DNA of 13,667 nt, from positions 1 through 13,667 of the forward strand of contig JAIRVW010000368.1 in assembly GCA_031253705.1 (NCBI GenBank), in the 5' to 3' direction. Under the pieces are notes generated by a model. It searched no databases. It was not told where the DNA came from and worked only from the letters and a program-made list of their open reading frames with translations. The first letter of the stretch is position 1; every line of letters starts with the position of its first letter. The position numbers and the translations under genes are program-made. This document shows, one piece after another, positions 1 through 7,746 of this stretch. The DNA comes from Brucellaceae bacterium (GTDB lineage Bacteria; Pseudomonadota; Alphaproteobacteria; Rhizobiales; Rhizobiaceae).

Positions 1-651
1 GTCCGAGATGTCATGCGTGAAGAAAATCAGCCAGCCCGGCTGTTGCTTCACTGCGTCGATCTCGCGGGTCAGTTCTGCGGAGCGTTGTTCCGGCTGACCG
101 ATCTCCATACCAAACAACATTTGCGGGCATGTGGCGCCCCTGTTGATCAGGTTCTCTCCGGCGCGGCAGGTACGGTAGTTTTTCGCAAGCCGCCGGTAAG
201 CGAAATAAGAGACTGCATTATAAGGATAGGCAAAATTAAATTTCTCAGTACGACCGGCACTGCGCGAACCCAGAATACGCTTCAGAAAAGAACGGTTACG
301 GTCAATATCATCCTGTAACCTTGTACCACTCAAAGCCGCAATATTGGGATGTGTATATGTGTGGCACCCAATTTCATGTCCGCGATCTGCCAATTCCTGA
401 ATACCATTTTCATTAATCAGTTGGCGGCTGGTTTCCGATGTCCCCGCCAGATTACCGGCAATATAGAAAGTGCCATGCAGACCATATTTCTCGAGGATCG
501 TTGCCCCATAATGCAGTGTACTGTCCGGAACATCATCAAAGGTGAAAGAAATCACCGGCCGCTCGCCGGTCACATGTAATGTCTTCGGAGCAAGACGGCG
601 CATCAGATGCGCCTGAAGACGGGCAACCCAGTATTTTATCTTACACTTCAC
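1..651 (-). CDS. Polysaccharide deacetylase (NodB/CE4 family), C-terminus cut off by the window edge
   Basis: Reading the minus strand from a GTG at 651 gives 217 open codons to the left edge, so the gene is 3'-truncated. Family members are metal-dependent hydrolases that remove N- or O-acetyl groups from sugars. Seen: the TFDD signature (residues 37-40, catalytic Asp plus metal Asp), the metal-binding HTYTHP motif (97-102), a motif-3-like FAYPYN (140-145) that lacks the usual arginine and final glycine, and FFTHDISD at the edge (210-217), matching the active-site His motif. No signal peptide or membrane span is visible, so a cytoplasmic site, acting on a lipid-linked intermediate, is possible (inference). 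GTG at 651 is chosen because GGAG lies 7 bases upstream; it overlaps the end of the polymerase gene by 11 bases, suggesting translational coupling. ATG at 603 is the alternative start. Family call is firm; substrate unknown. Confidence 0.85.
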   Translation of the reverse strand, partial: MKCKIKYWVARLQAHLMRRLAPKTLHVTGERPVISFTFDDVPDSTLHYGATILEKYGLHGTFYIAGNLAGTSETSRQLINENGIQELADRGHEIGCHTYTHPNIAALSGTRLQDDIDRNRSFLKRILGSRSAGRTEKFNFAYPYNAVSYFAYRRLAKNYRTCRAGENLINRGATCPQMLFGMEIGQPEQRSAELTREIDAVKQQPGWLIFFTHDISD

Positions 652-1999
652 TGCCGCGCTCCAATGTATTATTAGAATATTTTAAATTACTCACTTCATG
701 AATACTATTATGCATGGTCACATCCGTATTTTCTGATACGGGAATTGCTACTGTTTGCAAGCGCAATCCAAATATAGCCATCATTATACTAAACCATAAT
801 AAACTTCCCGTTTCAAAAAATACACTTTCGAGTGCACTCGAAAACAAGCCATATAGCCAGATGCGGACATAAAGCCTGACAAGCGGTGAATATGAATTAT
901 TTTGGGATATGCGGCGTATATACCAAAGGGGCAGAATTATAACCCAAATGAATATCAGGATGAAACCGATCACGCCAAGATTGATCAGCGTATCAACCCA
1001 TGCATTGTGACCATTGAATGCTCTTGGCGACCAGTTCTCAACCGTATCATTGTTGAGCAGGGTCTCCGACAACCAGAAACCATGCAGGCCATGCCCTAAA
1101 AACGGCCTGTCTGCGATTGCCCGCACCGCAAACCGCCAGATATCGGAACGGTTCGTAAAAGTCGGATCAATCCCCAGTGATTCAATAAATTCATAAACCG
1201 CCGGTATCAGAGCCGCACCAACGGTCAAAAAATTGATAGCCAGCACACCGCCTAAAACAATCGGCCAGCGTGACAGTGCAATTTTCTCAAAAATGAAAGC
1301 AATCAGCAAAATCAACGGGAACATAGCCGTCGAAGTTTTACCGCCGGTATGAACAAGAAAGAACAGAGCCAGCAACAACAGTAACCAGCCGGAAAGATAA
1401 AACCCCTTATCTTTCACATAAAGCGCAAAACAGCTGCACATCATCATGGCGGCGGATGCCACATTTTTATGGGTAAAATGACCGCGCCAGTTTCCTACCA
1501 GCTCATTCCCTAAAGCCACACTATATTGGTGGATAGCTTGCAGCGGCTTAAACAGCACGCCGAAATATGCAAAGCCCAGCATGATAAACAAGCCGGCAAT
1601 CATCAACTTGCAAAATTGCTCTTCCGACCGTGGCAGCAGCAGAAACACGGATGCGTTGAACAGCAATATGCCGGAAAGCACAAACTGCTTGAGCGACACG
1701 ACAGGCTGAGGCGAAAAAAGCCCTGTTAGCAGCAAACATGTCAGCAGCAGCATAATCAGCGGTCTTGGCTGCAACACCAGCTTTCGCAACGGACTGATAA
1801 TCACATAGAAGATCATCCCGCCAAAAAGAGTGATAGCCACAAGCTGATTCAGCAGATTTGAGCCAGGATCAACTGAGACACTCTCTTCCGGAACATAAGG
1901 ATCCAGCGTCACCCACAGGTAAAAAAACTGCCCCATGAAAAGCGCAGCAGCCAGTATATTGCTGCCGTTTGACTGTGTGGTGACACTGTTTCCACGCAT
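641..1999 (-). CDS. O-antigen polymerase/ligase-like membrane protein (ExoQ/Wzy type)
   Basis: A 452-residue, very hydrophobic protein with about ten predicted membrane segments and a large periplasmic loop (about 265-335). It fits the Wzy_C/O-antigen ligase superfamily, whose members polymerise lipid-linked repeat units or ligate the finished chain in the periplasm. Seen: RGHFTHKN (172-179), typical of ExoQ-like polymerases; HTGGKTS (217-223); NRSDIWRFA (283-291), PFLGHGLHGFW (299-309) and GHNAWVD (330-336), the last carrying the His-Asn pair of the large-loop motif of this superfamily. The gene sits 43 bases downstream of the chain-length gene and overlaps the deacetylase by 11 bases, so all three are probably one operon. 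ATG at 1999 has a GGAAAG some 10-15 bases upstream and another TGGA close by. With co-polymerase and flippase beside it, polymerase (Wzy) is more likely than WaaL ligase, but sequence alone does not decide. Confidence 0.85.
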   Translation of the reverse strand: MRGNSVTTQSNGSNILAAALFMGQFFYLWVTLDPYVPEESVSVDPGSNLLNQLVAITLFGGMIFYVIISPLRKLVLQPRPLIMLLLTCLLLTGLFSPQPVVSLKQFVLSGILLFNASVFLLLPRSEEQFCKLMIAGLFIMLGFAYFGVLFKPLQAIHQYSVALGNELVGNWRGHFTHKNVASAAMMMCSCFALYVKDKGFYLSGWLLLLLALFFLVHTGGKTSTAMFPLILLIAFIFEKIALSRWPIVLGGVLAINFLTVGAALIPAVYEFIESLGIDPTFTNRSDIWRFAVRAIADRPFLGHGLHGFWLSETLLNNDTVENWSPRAFNGHNAWVDTLINLGVIGFILIFIWVIILPLWYIRRISQNNSYSPLVRLYVRIWLYGLFSSALESVFFETGSLLWFSIMMAIFGLRLQTVAIPVSENTDVTMHNSIHEVSNLKYSNNTLERGSEV

Positions 2000-2042
2000 A
2001 TTCCAGATTTCTTTCCAGATTTACCGGCCTCGCAGACGAGGT

Positions 2043-3569
2043 CTAAACAGTGCGGCGCTGTACGCGTACAAGTCCTATAAAACCGAAGAACAATGCCAGA
2101 GCTGAACCCAGGCCCCCACCGACGACAGCACCGGCAACGGCCAGTACCGCAGTACCCGGAGGCCATGAGCGGCTCTTTGGCGGCAAAGCGGTTGAGACGA
2201 TACGGATATTAGTTGCATCAATCTGCTGGCGCTGGGCAATTTCCTGCGCACGGGTCAGATAGGTCTGATAAAGCGTGGTTTTCGCAAGGCGTTCACGTTC
2301 AAGATCATTCAGAGTGACCTGCGCATCCGTATCCAGAGAAACGGCCGAACGCGCTGTCTCCGTCTGCCGGCGCAAACTGTCCACCACCGAATTGGCCTGT
2401 TCAAGATCGAGCTTTGCAGCCCGCAGAATACGGGATGTTTCCTGCGTGATCTGCGCCTGCAATCCGGCCAGCTGCGATTGTGCGCTGACCAGCTCCGGAT
2501 AGCGCGGACCATAGGTCATGGCCATGGCATCAACACGTTGTTTTGCCGTTGCATATTGTGAACGCAGCGCCGTCAATGTCGGCGACTGCAATGTGCCGGA
2601 CGGATCAAAGGCCTGATTTTTGGCACTGGTCAGCTCATCATAGCGGGATTTTGCCTCGGCCTGACGGCTCAGCGCCGCAACCAGCTGCGTATTGGTTTCG
2701 GTCAGAGACTGCGCATTGACCAGCCCGCCGCTGTTACCGGTCTGCAAGCCTTGTGCATTACGGAATTGCGCAACTTTCATTTCCGCTTCAGTCGCTGCTT
2801 TTTTCAGCTCGTTCAACGGCTCGCTCAGCGCGCGGGTTGCACGGGCAGCACCATCCTGCTCATTCTGTGCAACCTCTTCCTGAAACGCTTTTGCCGTTGT
2901 ATTGGCTAGCAAAACGGCCTTCTCCGGTTCCCGTGCCCAGACCATCAGGTTAATCAGATAAGACCGTTCAGGACGGCGCGCTTCAATGCGCGAAGACAAT
3001 TCGCGTAAAGCCGCAATATTCTTTGCCTGCTGAACATCTGCTGCAGAACCGCTTTTATTGCTGCTGCCGAGCAAGTCAGTGAGCAAACCGCCCTCTGTTC
3101 CGTTAAACTCCGGATCATCCTGCAGCTTCAGCTCATCAACAACACGCTGCAGAACATTCCCTGAAGTCAGCAAACGCAGCTTGCTCTCAATATCCATCAG
3201 CTGGCTTTCAGCCTGCTGGCTGGACGCATAAACATCATTCGGCACCAGTTGCAGATTAGACAGTGCAACCAGAATATCAGTACCCGCAGTGAAACGTGGT
3301 TTTGCCGTTTTTCCAAAACCGATACCACCTGCAGCACCCAAAACGGTCAGTAATATGATCAGCCACCAATAGCGCAGTAACCAGTTGATCACATCGGAAA
3401 GACTAACAGACGGCATTGCCCAGCGCTGCTGATCCTGATCATAATATCTTACCACGGCAGGAGTTGCCTCAGGCTGCATCTGCACACCAGCCTGCAAGAC
3501 AGCATCATCACTGTGACCGGAGACCGGCACAGTTTTGGCTTTTTGGGCTAGTTCCTGCAGAGTATACAT
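2043..3569 (-). CDS. Polysaccharide co-polymerase / chain-length determinant (Wzz, ExoP-N/GumC-like) without kinase domain
   Basis: 508 residues with the layout of a polysaccharide co-polymerase: a cytoplasmic N-terminal tail (1-60), first membrane helix (about 66-86, WWLIILLTVLGAAGG), a long periplasmic helical/coiled-coil part (about 100-455) and a proline-rich entry (PPKSRSWPPG, 463-472) into the second helix (about 473-500), then a short basic tail. The segment YGPRYPELVSAQSQLAGL resembles the GNVR region that precedes the second helix. Family members set chain length and help couple polymerisation to export. The C-terminal tyrosine autokinase found in ExoP or Wzc is absent: the protein ends eight residues after the helix. 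Any kinase partner would have to be encoded separately, and none is in this window. First gene of the presumed minus-strand operon, facing the flippase across a 265-base gap. The ribosome site before ATG 3569 is weak (AGAGA, 6 bases away), so an internal start at Met31 or Met52 is possible. Confidence 0.9.
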   Translation of the reverse strand: MYTLQELAQKAKTVPVSGHSDDAVLQAGVQMQPEATPAVVRYYDQDQQRWAMPSVSLSDVINWLLRYWWLIILLTVLGAAGGIGFGKTAKPRFTAGTDILVALSNLQLVPNDVYASSQQAESQLMDIESKLRLLTSGNVLQRVVDELKLQDDPEFNGTEGGLLTDLLGSSNKSGSAADVQQAKNIAALRELSSRIEARRPERSYLINLMVWAREPEKAVLLANTTAKAFQEEVAQNEQDGAARATRALSEPLNELKKAATEAEMKVAQFRNAQGLQTGNSGGLVNAQSLTETNTQLVAALSRQAEAKSRYDELTSAKNQAFDPSGTLQSPTLTALRSQYATAKQRVDAMAMTYGPRYPELVSAQSQLAGLQAQITQETSRILRAAKLDLEQANSVVDSLRRQTETARSAVSLDTDAQVTLNDLERERLAKTTLYQTYLTRAQEIAQRQQIDATNIRIVSTALPPKSRSWPPGTAVLAVAGAVVGGGLGSALALFFGFIGLVRVQRRTV

Positions 3570-3834
3570 CAGAGGTCTCTACTATTTTGAGTCACAACTC
3601 ACACACGGGTTCATATGCTGAAGCTCATTTATGCATTAACAGAGACATTAAAAAAAAAGGTTAACAAAGCCTGCGTAACGGAGCTTAAGTCTTGGAATGA
3701 ATTAAAAACCTATATTCAAATTTAGTAATAATAATTAAATTTACCTCAAGTGCTTTCCTGTGGTAGCCGCCCTAAAATAGTTCCCTTTATCGGGAAAATG
3801 CTTTACAGAAGCAGCGTCACGGGAAGTAAAAAAT
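3570..3834. promoter_or_regulatory. Divergent control region between co-polymerase and flippase genes
   Basis: 265 non-coding bases between two divergent genes, so promoters in both directions are expected. The middle (about 3650-3755) is A+T-rich, with a run of nine A (3650-3658) and a stretch of TAATAATAATTAAATT. A short inverted repeat, TTCCC-N6-GGGAA (3781-3796), lies 38 bases before the flippase start and could be an operator or a small hairpin in the leader. I could not find a convincing -35/-10 pair in either direction. Confidence 0.4.
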
Positions 3835-5130
3835 ATGAGTGAACCGGAGTTACCGGACAATATTCTGTCTGCGCGTATCAAACGGTATATACCGTCGCTC
3901 CTCTCCTATATGGCCTCCAGCGGCAGCCTCATCATGGCGAGCGCCGCTCAGCTTGTGACCTTTGCTATTCTCGCGCGTTTTCTTGGTGCTGCCGAATTCG
4001 GTATGTTCATCACGATCATGGCTATCACCAGCATTGTTGTGCATGTTTGCGGCATGGGCGGCGCGGAATGCCTGCTGCGCCGTGTTGCACAGGATAACAA
4101 GATTTATCCGGTGATGCTTGGCCATAACCTGATCCTTGTCGGCATCAGCGGCAGTATTCTCGTGGCGCTTGGTATGATTATTCTGCCATACTGGATCAGT
4201 TTTTCAACAGATCCGGCAACGAACCGTATCAGCCTGCTGCTCTTTCTCGTCACCAATATCCTTCTGCTACGCCTGATCCTGCTGGTTGAAGCCGTCTATA
4301 TCGGCCACAGTGATTTCAAAGCGGCCAATCTTTCCGTGGTCGGCTTTGCCTTTGCGCGTACGCTTGCCGCCGTACTGGCCTGTATGGTTTTCAGCGTGGA
4401 TACGATTAACGGCTGGGCATGGTGGCAGTTTCTCTGTCATTTGCTGGTGGCCGGTGCCTATTGGCTCTGGCTGGCTCGTCTTGGCAAGCCAAAATTCCGT
4501 ATTGTGCGCGAAGAACTGAAACTCGGTATTTTCTTCGCTACGCCGTTTATTTTCCGCGCGATCCGTCAGAATATCGACTTACTGCTGCTCGGACTTCTGC
4601 TGTCACCGGCGGTCATTGGCAGCTATGGTGTGGCACGCCGCATCGTCGATAGCAGCTATCTGAATATTGATGCCATGAGCCGCCTGCTCTATCCGCGCTT
4701 TGCCAAAATGAGTGCAAACGGCATTGATAAAGCATGGCCGCTGGCGCAGAAAGCAGCGCTGATGGCGCTTGGTATTGCGGTCTTTACTGCGGCCTTCATC
4801 TATTTCCTTGCGCCTTATCTGCCGCTGATTTTCGGTGAAGAATACCAGTCCATGGTCTATTTCACGCAAGTGCTGTGCTGGGTCATCATCTTCTATGCAC
4901 TGTGGTCAGTAGGTGTGGAAGTGATGGGCGCGGCCGGTGAACACGGCTATCGTGCTGCCATTCTCAATACCGGCAATATTCTCGGTGCGCCGGTGCTGGC
5001 TCTTGCCACATGGCTGATGCCGCCGACCGGCACCTTTATCTCGATCTATCTGATTGAGTTTTCCATCGCCCTGTGTACATGGCTGGTCTTGTCAAAACTC
5101 GTACGCAAGGCCGCGCATGTAGCGGCCTGA
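3835..5130 (+). CDS. Polysaccharide flippase-like membrane protein (Wzx / PST family of the MOP superfamily)
   Basis: 431 residues with about 12 hydrophobic segments (roughly 34-50, 55-75, 97-121, 131-152, 167-187, 194-215, 230-241, 246-266, 305-327, 340-362, 376-396, 399-420) and short charged loops. This is the topology of Wzx-type transporters, which move undecaprenyl-linked repeat units across the inner membrane. Family-like stretches are AILARFLGAAEFGMF near residue 50 and DLLLLGLLLSPAVIGSYGVA (248-267), which matches the conserved 'D..L.G..LS...IG.Y..A' element of polysaccharide synthesis proteins. GGGAAG lies 9-14 bases before ATG 3835, a good ribosome site. It is transcribed away from the polymerase operon and converges with the next glycosyltransferase, with only 7 bases between the two stop codons. 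Flippase is the likely role; the transported unit is unknown. Confidence 0.88.
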   Translation: MSEPELPDNILSARIKRYIPSLLSYMASSGSLIMASAAQLVTFAILARFLGAAEFGMFITIMAITSIVVHVCGMGGAECLLRRVAQDNKIYPVMLGHNLILVGISGSILVALGMIILPYWISFSTDPATNRISLLLFLVTNILLLRLILLVEAVYIGHSDFKAANLSVVGFAFARTLAAVLACMVFSVDTINGWAWWQFLCHLLVAGAYWLWLARLGKPKFRIVREELKLGIFFATPFIFRAIRQNIDLLLLGLLLSPAVIGSYGVARRIVDSSYLNIDAMSRLLYPRFAKMSANGIDKAWPLAQKAALMALGIAVFTAAFIYFLAPYLPLIFGEEYQSMVYFTQVLCWVIIFYALWSVGVEVMGAAGEHGYRAAILNTGNILGAPVLALATWLMPPTGTFISIYLIEFSIALCTWLVLSKLVRKAAHVAA

Positions 5131-5137
5131 TCAGGTT

Positions 5138-6154
5138 TTATTCACCCTGAATGATCCGGCTCTCAATCGGGGCTTCAGGGTTTTTGCGCGGTGCGAAAAA
5201 GCCAAGCGGCAGCGCTGCCGCATGGAAAAACCATGCAGTCACAGAATAAAGCCCGACCGACAGGCTGCGATGTTTGACACTCATCAGACCGACAGCCGCA
5301 GCAATCATAGCCAGATCAATCAGAAGCGCTAAACCTGTATGCGGCACAATGGCCAGAACCAACAGCATCAGGATAATCCAGCCATAAACGGCCATCCACA
5401 GCCGCAGCTCCGGCAATTCAGCGAACAGCATTTTCAAATGCGGCTTGCCGGTGGCTGAGCGCAGCAATTCACCGATCCCGCGAATATATTTTGTTTTCCA
5501 GCGCCGCGTCAGAAGCTTGTAGGCATTCACACTATGTCCGGTGTGATAAACAAAGCGCCGGTCAAGACGGAACAATATCCAGCCTTTGCTGCGCAGCCGC
5601 ACACCGAGATCATATTCCTCATAGCTATGCAGATTACGGTCTGACAAATAGCCGATATCCTCAATGGCCTCGCGCCGGTAGAGACCACCGCAATTGATAC
5701 GGTCGATCACACCGACAGCTTTATAAGGCGTTTTGCGCAAGCCGCGACGTACATATTCCAGATTTTCGTGATTGCGCTCCATCACATGACCGGTGACACC
5801 GGCAACACGCGGATTGGCTTGCAGATATTTCAGCGCTTCAATAATGAAATCCGGCGCCAGCTCCGTATCACCATCCATCAGGCAGACAAATGGAGCCTTG
5901 CTATATTGATAACCCAGTTGCGGCCCCAGACCACAGCTTGGCTTGGCAGGCGCAGTGATCTGCACGATTTTCACCGGATAGGTACTTGCGATTTCAATAG
6001 TGCGGTCAACCGAGCCGCTATCGGCCAGAATAACCTCGCCCTGCCCTTCCGGCAAAGCGGCCAATGCGCTCTCAATCGCCGCAGCGATGCGTCGCTCCTC
6101 ATTCAGCGCCTTAATAACAACGGAAACTGTCATAGGTTTTTCACTGCCGGACAT
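5138..6154 (-). CDS. Membrane-anchored family 2 glycosyltransferase
   Basis: 338 residues. The N-terminal half is a GT-A fold transferase of family GT2: SVVIKALNEE (11-20), DSGSVD (45-50), the metal/nucleotide-sugar DGD motif (94-96), the acceptor-side CGGLYRREA (155-163) and the EEYDLGVRLRSKG segment (179-191) carrying the likely catalytic acid. The C-terminal part has about three membrane helices (253-270, 274-292, 299-320), which place it at the inner-membrane face. It lacks the QxxRW motif of processive synthases, so it probably adds one sugar to a lipid-linked oligosaccharide. Met1 (6154) and Met8 (6133) are both possible starts and neither has a strong ribosome site; Met8 gives the compact N-terminus usual for the family. 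The gene is single on its strand, with a candidate promoter at 6199-6227. Sugar donor and linkage cannot be read from sequence. Confidence 0.88.
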   Translation of the reverse strand: MSGSEKPMTVSVVIKALNEERRIAAAIESALAALPEGQGEVILADSGSVDRTIEIASTYPVKIVQITAPAKPSCGLGPQLGYQYSKAPFVCLMDGDTELAPDFIIEALKYLQANPRVAGVTGHVMERNHENLEYVRRGLRKTPYKAVGVIDRINCGGLYRREAIEDIGYLSDRNLHSYEEYDLGVRLRSKGWILFRLDRRFVYHTGHSVNAYKLLTRRWKTKYIRGIGELLRSATGKPHLKMLFAELPELRLWMAVYGWIILMLLVLAIVPHTGLALLIDLAMIAAAVGLMSVKHRSLSVGLYSVTAWFFHAAALPLGFFAPRKNPEAPIESRIIQGE

Positions 6155-6500
6155 TGGACGACCACACTTATGAAATCATCAAGGGAATACAGCAACAGCA
6201 TATAGGCCTGACAAGAGCTGTTTACAAACAATTCAGCACAAACTGCCCGTGAATAGCGGCTGTATTTTCAGAGTTTCAGATAATTCATTGTTCACTTTAA
6301 CAGCACTTAAGCAACTAAAAATCTGCATAAAAATCGCTGTTTGCTAGGAGATTGTTTACTCAATCCTGCCAAAGCTGACAAGAACAATCAACCTTACCGC
6401 TTTACGGGGTGAGCACTGCACCATCCGGCAGAGACGGAACGTCAACCATGTATCGGAATGACATATTCTGCTTCTGCCATGTTTCATATATACAGGTTTT
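6155..6500. other. 346-base divergent intergenic region
   Basis: No RNA gene or repeat is recognisable here. It holds the candidate promoter for the leftward glycosyltransferase (6199-6227) and, at its right end, an 18-codon reading frame that overlaps the GNAT gene start. The centre (6270-6360) is moderately A+T-rich. A promoter for the rightward gene must lie here, but no clear -35/-10 pair was found. Confidence 0.4.
6199..6227 (-). promoter_or_regulatory. Candidate sigma-70-type promoter for the GT2 gene
   Basis: On the minus strand TTGTAA (6227-6222) and TATATG (6204-6199) are separated by exactly 17 bases, each matching four of six consensus positions. Transcription would start near 6192, leaving a leader of about 38 bases before ATG 6154. 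Position and spacing are good, but the match is moderate. Confidence 0.4.
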
Positions 6501-6504
6501 ATGA
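6448..6504 (+). CDS. Possible 18-residue leader peptide overlapping the GNAT gene start
   Basis: ATG at 6448 opens a frame reading MYRNDIFCFCHVSYIQVL whose TGA overlaps the ATG of the next gene as ATGA. GGAA lies 8 bases before the start, whereas the GNAT gene itself has only a weak CAGG. This is the arrangement expected for translational coupling. The peptide is too short for any family assignment and may be chance; treat as speculative. Confidence 0.2.
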   Translation: MYRNDIFCFCHVSYIQVL

Positions 6505-7718
6505 CTGATATGGATATGCTCACCAATATACAACGTGACATGATTGTTCCGGAAATCAACAATCCGGAGAGCTATATTTATGCGGTACGCTGCGTGCATT
6601 CTGTCGATGCGCTTTCCGCTGACTGGCCTGCAGCCTCCCCTGCTGCACCAGGAAAACTGAACAGTCAGGCAAGCCCGAATTACCATATTTTTCAGACCAC
6701 AACCTTTCTGAAAACATGGGCTGAAACTTACGCACCGGCACTAAAAGCAGAATTATGTCTTGTGGAAGTACGCACCCAGAGCGGCCTGCCGGTACTGTTT
6801 CTGCCGCTGGCACTGCTGCCTCATCACGGTATCCGGTTGCTCAGCTTCACTGATCAGGGCGTGGCGGATTATAATGCACCGGTGCTTTTTGCATGCGGCA
6901 TTCAATGGACAAAAGCTTCTGCAGATAATCTGTGGCGGCAGATCACGGCTGTTCTGCCTGCCTTTGACTATGCTGATTTTGAGAATATGCCGGAGACTGT
7001 CGGCTCCCTCGTCAATCCGCTGTTTCTGCTGGCCAGACATAGCAACCTTGCTGACAGCCATGCCACCGATCTGACTGCGGATATGTCTGTTATTGATCTG
7101 GGGCTTAGCAGACCCAAAAATGTCCGCCGTAATCTGCGCCTTCTCGGGGACATGGGCGCATTGGAATTAAAGATTGCCGCAAGTGATGAAGAGCGCCAGA
7201 CCTTTCTGGAATTCATGCTCTATGAAAAGCAGCAGCGTTTTATTGCCACCGAAGTGCCCGGCTTTGAAAAATATCCGGAAAAGCTGCATTATTTCAGACT
7301 AGCGACTGAGCGCTTCCATCAGGCCGGCGTCCTGCATCTCTCTGCCCTGAAACTGAATGATGAAATCATCGCCTGCATGTGGGGACTGACCAGCGGCTCG
7401 CATTATTACGGCATTATGATCGCTTCGAACCTCAAAAACTGGGCGAAATATTCACCGGGTCGCGCCATTCATTATCTGCTGATCAAGCATCTGAAAGAAA
7501 CAGGCTATGACTGCCTTGATCTCGGCGTCGGCAATGAGGAATGGAAATTGCAGAATTGCGATCTGACCATTCCTTTAAAACGGATGGCTTTCAGCGCTAC
7601 ACTGCGTGGCCGGTTTTATGAAATTCAAAAAGAAACGATGCGGCGCTTGCGTGCCACATCATTCTGGCAGGCACTGCGCCCGCTGAAATGGCGCATCATC
7701 CGCACTTTTAAATCGTAA
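6501..7718 (+). CDS. GNAT/FemAB-like protein (Acetyltransf_6, CelD/BcsL-like)
   Basis: 405 residues. Proteins of this group have a double or degenerate GNAT fold and are common in cellulose and exopolysaccharide clusters, where they are presumed to transfer an acyl or aminoacyl group onto the polymer or its precursor. Seen: an N-terminal half (about 60-200) with the pattern FQTTTFLKTWAETY followed by hydrophobic strands, then an Acetyltransf_6-like domain (about 205-365) beginning NVRRNLRLLGD, with SPGRAIHYLLIKHLKETGYD (318-337) and the hallmark CLDLGVGNEEWK (338-349). No signal peptide or membrane span, so it should be cytoplasmic. The first 55 residues look poorly conserved and contain several Met codons (1, 4, 6, 14), so the start is uncertain. 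It converges with phoR across 28 bases. Polysaccharide modification is inferred from context; the actual group transferred is unknown. Confidence 0.8.
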   Translation: MTDMDMLTNIQRDMIVPEINNPESYIYAVRCVHSVDALSADWPAASPAAPGKLNSQASPNYHIFQTTTFLKTWAETYAPALKAELCLVEVRTQSGLPVLFLPLALLPHHGIRLLSFTDQGVADYNAPVLFACGIQWTKASADNLWRQITAVLPAFDYADFENMPETVGSLVNPLFLLARHSNLADSHATDLTADMSVIDLGLSRPKNVRRNLRLLGDMGALELKIAASDEERQTFLEFMLYEKQQRFIATEVPGFEKYPEKLHYFRLATERFHQAGVLHLSALKLNDEIIACMWGLTSGSHYYGIMIASNLKNWAKYSPGRAIHYLLIKHLKETGYDCLDLGVGNEEWKLQNCDLTIPLKRMAFSATLRGRFYEIQKETMRRLRATSFWQALRPLKWRIIRTFKS

Positions 7719-7746
7719 ATCTTTGAAGCTGCCCGCCTTACAATAT

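Noticed and set aside
5126..5140. Palindrome CCTGATCAGG followed by TTTTA between the convergent flippase and GT2 genes
   Set aside because: It has no loop of its own; folded with a 4-base loop only three base pairs remain, too weak for a terminator.
6127..6144. CTGTCAT resembling half of a Pho box near the GT2 start
   Set aside because: The second half (TTTTCAC) does not match, and the site lies within the coding start of the gene.
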